The translations under genes were made by a program, and so were the position numbers. The notes below the pieces were generated by a model. That model was not told where the DNA came from. It made no database searches and was given only the letters and a program-made list of their open reading frames with translations. Positions 7,682-11,556 of a stretch of 11,556 nt of DNA are shown one piece after another. The stretch covers positions 1 to 11,556 of the forward strand of contig JAHXIM010000128.1 in NCBI GenBank assembly GCA_025655635.1, given 5' to 3'. Numbering within the stretch: position 1 is the first letter of the stretch; each line of letters opens with the position of its first letter. This DNA is from a gamma proteobacterium symbiont of Lucinoma myriamae (GTDB lineage: Bacteria > Pseudomonadota > Gammaproteobacteria > GRL18).

Positions 7682-7726
7682 AATTTTAGTACTTAAATCT
7701 TAGCACTTATAGCTGAACATTCATGC

Positions 7727-9109
7727 TTATTTATGAACGCCTAGCTTGTCTCTCCAACCTGGGAAGATTGAATCAGCATCACCTGGGAATGACTCAAATG
7801 CACGAGCAAATTCTTTATGCTCTTTCGCATATTCAATTGGGTCAGCACCTTCTTTCCAACAATCATAAGACTGACGTAAAGAGACTGCACCAGCTGCTGG
7901 AGAATCAATGTGTCCGTAAGAACCACCACCAGAAGTGTTAATGACGTTACCGTGACCTAAGTTCTCGAAGAAACCTGGTAGACGTAAAGCGTTCATACCA
8001 CCAGAAATAATTGGGGTAGTTGGCTTCATGCCACGCCATTCCTGGTGATAGAAAGGACCATCAGCACTGTCACGTTCGATCATGTAAGCGATGTTTCTAT
8101 CGTCTGCACCACCTTCCATTTTACCGTAACCCATAGTACCCACGTGGATACCAGAAGCTCCCATAAGACGAGACATCTTAGCAAGTACAAATGCAGTATA
8201 ACCACGAACCGATGAAGGTGAAGTGACTGCACCATGACCCGCACGGTGATAATGTAAGTACTGGCTTGGGTATTGACGACGAGCAGTTGTTACCATACCT
8301 GGTCCACCGACATAACCGTCCACTAAGAATGCTAGACGAGGTGCATCCACACCAAATGTCTCTAGACCAAAGTCAGCACGAGCACACATTTCATTGTGAT
8401 CGTCAGCAGTAATATTCATAGAGAAGATTTTAGCTTCGCCTGTTTCGTCCTGTGCACGTTTCATGGCATCATGAACTAAAGGTAAAACTTTCTTCATAGG
8501 ACAAAAAACCTGGTTACCTTGAGGCTCATCATTTTTAATGAAGTCACCACCTAACCAAAACTGGTAAGCTGCTTCTGCAAATGGCTCAGGACGTAAACCA
8601 AGCTTAGGCTTGATGATAGTACCAGCAATATAACCACCTTCAGTTCTGGAACGACCTAGCAGATTCCACATATCAGTGATATCAACAGAAGGGCCATCAA
8701 AAAGAGCTAGCATAGCAGGTGGAACATAGAAATCCTGCATCTGTGCGTCTTTAACATCACCCATGCCCTGATTGTTACCAATAGCAAGAGTCAGGAAAGA
8801 AACAATCATGGTACGGCCATCAATAACATTGCGGTCAAAAAGGTTATTAGGATAAGCAATTTTCATGATGCCTTTTGCTTCGTCTATCTCATAGACCATA
8901 GCATCAAGGTTTTTAGTGAAATCATCTGTAGTAGATACTTCAACATTTGTACCTGTTGATGATTCTGCTGCAAAGTGAGCTGCAGTTTCCAGATAACCAC
9001 CAAAACCAGGCATAGGGTGCATAGTATAAGCGACTAATATGTGGCCACCATCGGCAATTAACTGATCTTCACTTAAACTTAAATCTGCATAACGTGCGGA
9101 TTGATCCAT
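7727..9109 (-). CDS. cbbM: ribulose-1,5-bisphosphate carboxylase/oxygenase, Form II
   Basis: 460 aa, typical of the Form II large subunit, which works without a small subunit. It carboxylates ribulose bisphosphate in the Calvin cycle in the cytosol. All catalytic residues are visible, numbered one above the Rhodospirillum rubrum enzyme: E49, N112, K167 in GTIIKPK, the carbamylated K192 with D194 and E195 in IKNDEPQGNQ, H288 in HYHRAGHGA, H322, loop 6 K330 in GTMGYGKMEGG, and S369 in IISGGMNALR. This excludes a RuBisCO-like Form IV protein. The start at 9109 is fixed by a strong AAGGAGT (9115-9121 on the plus strand) 5 bases upstream. The gene has its own terminator, a predicted LysR-type promoter with a leader of about 185 bases, and a divergent cbbR. 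Confidence 0.99.
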   Translation of the reverse strand: MDQSARYADLSLSEDQLIADGGHILVAYTMHPMPGFGGYLETAAHFAAESSTGTNVEVSTTDDFTKNLDAMVYEIDEAKGIMKIAYPNNLFDRNVIDGRTMIVSFLTLAIGNNQGMGDVKDAQMQDFYVPPAMLALFDGPSVDITDMWNLLGRSRTEGGYIAGTIIKPKLGLRPEPFAEAAYQFWLGGDFIKNDEPQGNQVFCPMKKVLPLVHDAMKRAQDETGEAKIFSMNITADDHNEMCARADFGLETFGVDAPRLAFLVDGYVGGPGMVTTARRQYPSQYLHYHRAGHGAVTSPSSVRGYTAFVLAKMSRLMGASGIHVGTMGYGKMEGGADDRNIAYMIERDSADGPFYHQEWRGMKPTTPIISGGMNALRLPGFFENLGHGNVINTSGGGSYGHIDSPAAGAVSLRQSYDCWKEGADPIEYAKEHKEFARAFESFPGDADSIFPGWRDKLGVHK

Positions 9110-9177
9110 ATTGGACTCCTTAATTAAATTTCTTATAACTTAACCGTGTTCTTCATTCTACAAGAGCAACAGTTGAG

Positions 9178-9262
9178 TTTTTAAACGGTCTTTACAAAAC
9201 TTATGTTGTTAAAACGGTGTCTTTAAAAAACTTTCTTAAAAGCACCTTCTTTAAAACAGTGA
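9178..9262. repeat. three imperfect ~28-bp repeats in the cbbM leader
   Basis: Related units begin at about 9181, 9209 and 9236: TTAAACGGTCTTTACAAAAC, TTAAAACGGTGTCTTTAAAA and TTAAAAGCACCTTCTTTAAA. The step of 27-28 bases is regular, and the third copy is the most diverged. They lie inside the predicted untranslated leader of cbbM. They may be regulator sites or RNA elements; A/T-rich chance similarity is also possible. Confidence 0.4.
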
Positions 9263-9300
9263 GTTGAGTAAAGTTAAATCCCATGTAAATCTGAAAATAG

Positions 9301-9329
9301 AATATACGAATTTTCTATCATAAAGTAAA
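9301..9329 (-). promoter_or_regulatory. predicted cbbM promoter
   Basis: On the minus strand TTTACT (9329-9324, 4 of 6) and TATATT (9306-9301, 5 of 6) are separated by exactly 17 bases. The start would be near 9294, giving a leader of about 185 bases. The weak -35 fits an activator-dependent LysR-type promoter. Confidence 0.5.
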
Positions 9330-9335
9330 CCTTTA
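9321..9335. promoter_or_regulatory. proximal CbbR-type dyad (candidate activation site)
   Basis: TAAAG-TAAAC-CTTTA is a perfect 5-bp dyad with a 5-base centre. It overlaps the predicted cbbM -35 and is centred near -34 from the predicted start. This is where LysR-type regulators place their activation site. Confidence 0.4.
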
Positions 9336-9346
9336 ATTTTTTATGT

Positions 9347-9375
9347 TTATCATAAGGTATTACTTATGTTATATT
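9347..9375 (+). promoter_or_regulatory. predicted cbbR promoter
   Basis: TTATCA (9347-9352, 4 of 6) and TATATT (9370-9375, 5 of 6) are 17 bases apart. The start would be near 9382, about 29 bases before the cbbR ATG. The distal dyad at 9351-9368 fills the spacer between the two boxes, which would allow autorepression. Confidence 0.45.
9351..9368. promoter_or_regulatory. distal CbbR-type operator dyad (candidate recognition site)
   Basis: CATAAG-GTATTA-CTTATG is a perfect 6-bp dyad with a 6-base centre. It contains TAA-N8-TTA, fitting the TNA-N7/8-TNA consensus described for CbbR. It is centred about -65 from the predicted cbbM start, the usual recognition-site position for LysR-type activators. 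Confidence 0.55.
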
Positions 9376-9410
9376 GATAAGCTACCAGAAAATTATTATG
9401 GATATGGATT

Positions 9411-10355
9411 ATGAATCTCACCTTTCGCCAGCTAAAAGTTTTTGATGTGGTGGCTCGACATTTGAACTATACCCGTGCTGCCAAGGAGTTACACCTTTCT
9501 CAGCCTGCGGTGTCAATGCAGGTCAAGCAGCTTGAAGAGCAGGTTGATTCTCCGCTAATTGAAAAGCTGGGGAAAAAGCTTTTTTTAACGGACATTGGGC
9601 AGGAAATGCATAATTATGCACGCAGTACGATGCAGCAGCTGATTGATCTGGAAGAAAACATAGGTCAGATGAAAACCCTGCAGCAGGGACATCTAAAGTT
9701 AGCAGTTGCAAGTACTGCTAATCATTTTGTTATACGTCTCCTGGCTCATTTTGCAAAGATTCATCCTAAAATCAGGATCAGTCTGGATGTGACCAATCGT
9801 AGCTCTTTACTGGATATGCTGGATAAAAATGAATGTGATTTAGTAATTATGGGCAGTCCACCTGATGGTTATAATCTAATGGCCTCTTCATTTTTAGAAA
9901 ACCCTCTGGTGGTGGTTACTTACCCTGAGCATCGTTTAATAGTTAAGAAAAAAGTATCGTTAAAGGATCTGGTCAAAGAAGAGTTTGTGATGCGCGAAGA
10001 AGGTTCAGGTACGCGCATTGCAATTGAGCGTTTTTTTGCCGAGCAGGAGCTGGAATTCAAAACCAAGATGGATATGAGTAATAATCGTGCCATTAAACAT
10101 GCTGCAGAAGAAGGCTTAGGTTTGGCCATTGTATCAATGCATACTCTTGAACTGGAACTAAAAGCAAAAACCTTAAAAATTGTCAATGTGGAAGGCTTTC
10201 CCATTTATCGTCATTGGTATGTCGTGCAGCGGGAAGGAAAACGCCTGTCTCCTATTGCGACAGTTTTTAAAGATTATATAATGAAGGGGGCTGATGATGT
10301 TATAGAAGACTTCACTGCCCCGCTTTATAAGCATATAGAACAAAGTGCGGACTAA
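9411..10355 (+). CDS. cbbR: LysR-type transcriptional regulator CbbR
   Basis: 314 aa, normal for the LysR family. It should bind the 9110-9410 spacer and activate cbbM in response to a metabolic co-inducer while limiting its own expression. The N-terminal winged helix-turn-helix (about 1-65) carries the hallmark LTFRQLKVFDVVARHLNYTRAA and LHLSQPAVSMQVKQLEEQV. A linker helix follows (about 65-90), then a periplasmic-binding-protein-like co-inducer domain (about 92-300) starting at GHLKLAVAST. The assignment as CbbR rests on LysR features plus its divergent position 301 bases from cbbM. The start at 9411 has only a weak GGA upstream; nearby ATGs are out of frame. It is followed after 41 bases by the MBL-fold gene on the same strand, with no terminator seen between, so they may be co-transcribed. 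Confidence 0.93.
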   Translation: MNLTFRQLKVFDVVARHLNYTRAAKELHLSQPAVSMQVKQLEEQVDSPLIEKLGKKLFLTDIGQEMHNYARSTMQQLIDLEENIGQMKTLQQGHLKLAVASTANHFVIRLLAHFAKIHPKIRISLDVTNRSSLLDMLDKNECDLVIMGSPPDGYNLMASSFLENPLVVVTYPEHRLIVKKKVSLKDLVKEEFVMREEGSGTRIAIERFFAEQELEFKTKMDMSNNRAIKHAAEEGLGLAIVSMHTLELELKAKTLKIVNVEGFPIYRHWYVVQREGKRLSPIATVFKDYIMKGADDVIEDFTAPLYKHIEQSAD

Positions 10356-10396
10356 TAAAGCGCGAACCAATAATTGAATAAGTAGAAAATAAACAT

Positions 10397-11470
10397 ATGG
10401 ATTTGGCAAAGATATCACATCATGGCGCAGTCAATGGTGTCACCGGCTCATGTCATGAGCTTCATATTGACAGCAATAATAGTATTTTAATTGACTGCGG
10501 TTTGTTTCAGGGTGCAGAAACATCTCCCAAAGGCTCACATCATGAACAAATGGCTATTGATTTTTCACTAAAATCGGTTCAGGCATTGGTGGTTACCCAT
10601 GTCCATATTGATCATGTGGGACGTATTCCTTATTTACTGGCTGCAGGATTTAACGGGCCGATTTATTGTTCAAAAGCAATAGCCATACTGCTGCCTGATG
10701 TTTTGGAAGATGCGGTAAAAATCGGCTTTACAAAAAATCGTCATCTTATCAGTAAATTTATCAGCCATATTAAGGCCATGCTGGTGCCGTTGGAATATGG
10801 TGAGAAAAAAGCAGTTTTACTTAATAAGGCCCAGCAAAAACTGAGTGTTAAATTAAAACCGGCAGGGCATATTCTAGGCTCGGCTTATGTTGAATGTGAT
10901 ATTCGAGGTGAGCAGGCTGGTCATACTCAAAAGATCATCTTTAGTGGTGATTTAGGCGCTCCCTATGCACCATTGCTGCCGGCACCAAAATCTCCCTATG
11001 GCTGTGACCAATTGATTATAGAAAGCACTTATGGTGATAAAAATCATGCTGATCGTAAACACAGATACCAGCAATTAAAACAGATCATTGAAAGAGCCAC
11101 GCAAAATCGTGGTGTGGTTTTGATTCCAGCATTTAGTATTGGTCGTACCCAGGAATTATTATATGAACTGGAAACGATTCTTTATCAATATAAAAAGTCC
11201 GGACAATATAATAAAACCTGGGAAGAAGTCGAAATTATTGTTGATTCACCTTTAGCCAGTGAGTTTACTGAAAAATATCAGTTGTTATCAGAGTATTGGG
11301 ATGCTGAGGCTCAGAAAAGGCTGCATCAGGGGCGTCATCCTCTGGATTTTTCTCAATTGCTCACGATTGATGATCATCAAACCCATCTGGATACTGTTAA
11401 CTATCTGAAAAAAACAGCACGTCCCGCCATCGTCATTTCTGCCAGTGGTATGTGTACCAGTGGTCGGATT
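10397..11470 (+). CDS. MBL-fold/beta-CASP metallo-hydrolase (RNase-like), interrupted 5' exon
   Basis: The ATG at 10397 opens 358 codons in a continuous frame that shows the metallo-beta-lactamase/beta-CASP architecture of RNA-processing nucleases related to archaeal CPSF-like and bacterial YSH1/RNase J-type proteins. Motifs: motif 1 LIDCGLFQG (D33), motif 2 HVHIDH (H68, H70, D72, H73), motif 3 PAGHILGS (H158), motif 4 FSGDLG (D185), and beta-CASP motif A IIESTYGD (E209). PAFSIGRTQELL and AIVISASGMCTSGRI follow. Similarity stops abruptly after GRI(V). The next roughly 90-100 residues of a normal protein, with the remaining beta-CASP histidines (SAHAD-type), are absent. The frame stays open to the window end but reads unrelated residues that coincide with a group II intron-like sequence. 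The gene may be split but rescued by splicing, or it may be inactive. No strong Shine-Dalgarno site is seen. Confidence 0.88.
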
Positions 11471-11556
11471 GTGTACGCCCGTCATGGGCATAAACTAATG
11501 GGGTGTAAGTCCCCTGTAGGAGGATCACCGCTATGTAAATTGTATCCAACCATTTT
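11471..11556 (+). mobile_element. 5' end of a probable group II intron (cut by the window edge)
   Basis: The sequence starting GTGTACGCCCGTCATGGGC resembles the 5' end of bacterial group II introns (consensus GUGYG; here position 5 is A). Next come a GCCC/GGGC hairpin (11477-11480 with 11486-11489) and a GGGG-TGTAAGT-CCCC hairpin (11500-11503 with 11511-11514). That second element matches the GGG(UGAGAGU)CCC type of domain I motif I know from these introns. It starts exactly where beta-CASP similarity ends and lies on the same strand as the host gene, as splicing needs. Only 86 bases are visible, so the intron-encoded protein, domains V/VI and the 3' end cannot be checked. Confidence 0.65.

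Noticed and set aside
7727..9109. RuBisCO-like (Form IV) protein
   Set aside because: All active-site residues, including the carbamylated lysine and loop 6 lysine, are in place.
10173..10418. Minus-strand frame across the cbbR end
   Set aside because: It is antisense to the cbbR co-inducer domain, has no ribosome site and shows no family features.
11471..11556. Continuation of the beta-CASP protein through the open frame to the window end
   Set aside because: The residues encoded do not follow the expected family sequence after GRIV, and the DNA matches an intron 5' end better.

Overview
The window comes from a low-GC (about 40%, by eye) gammaproteobacterial-type chromosome. A complete Form II RuBisCO gene (cbbM), its activase genes (cbbQ, cbbO) and a divergent LysR regulator (cbbR) indicate an autotroph. 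The layout and RuBisCO sequence resemble chemolithoautotrophic sulfur oxidisers or their symbionts. The lineage is an inference; no marker here fixes genus or species.

Layout. 1-557 (+): 3' part of a DUF924-family gene. 560-690: short spacer with a good sigma-70-type promoter for polA. 692-3487 (+): polA, a full DNA polymerase I with all three activities. 3488-3755: no supportable gene. 3756-3781: hairpin, probable end of the leftward cbb transcript. 3784-3870 (-): doubtful 28-codon ORF. 3880-6159 (-): cbbO. 6227-6619 (-): unrecognised 130-aa gene set between cbbQ and cbbO. 6648-7457 (-): cbbQ. 7458-7726: spacer holding a 15-bp inverted repeat and a strong intrinsic terminator for cbbM. 7727-9109 (-): cbbM. 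9110-9410: divergent regulatory region with a long cbbM leader. 9411-10355 (+): cbbR. 10397-11470 (+): 5' part of an MBL-fold/beta-CASP hydrolase gene, interrupted at about 11471 by what looks like the 5' end of a group II intron that runs off the right edge.

How the genes work together. CbbM fixes CO2. CbbQ (MoxR-type AAA+ ATPase) and CbbO (VWA/MIDAS adaptor) are expected to form the activase that clears inhibitory sugar phosphates from RuBisCO. The small gene between them is a candidate extra component. CbbR should control cbbM from the shared spacer. Two dyads there sit near -65 and -35 of a predicted cbbM promoter, and the distal one also overlaps the predicted cbbR promoter, as in classic LysR divergent control. 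The terminator after cbbM would make RuBisCO much more abundant than its activase.

Most worth a second look: the apparent group II intron inside a conserved beta-CASP motif, the conserved-looking ORF between cbbQ and cbbO, the operator layout, and the repeats and hairpins in the cbb untranslated regions.
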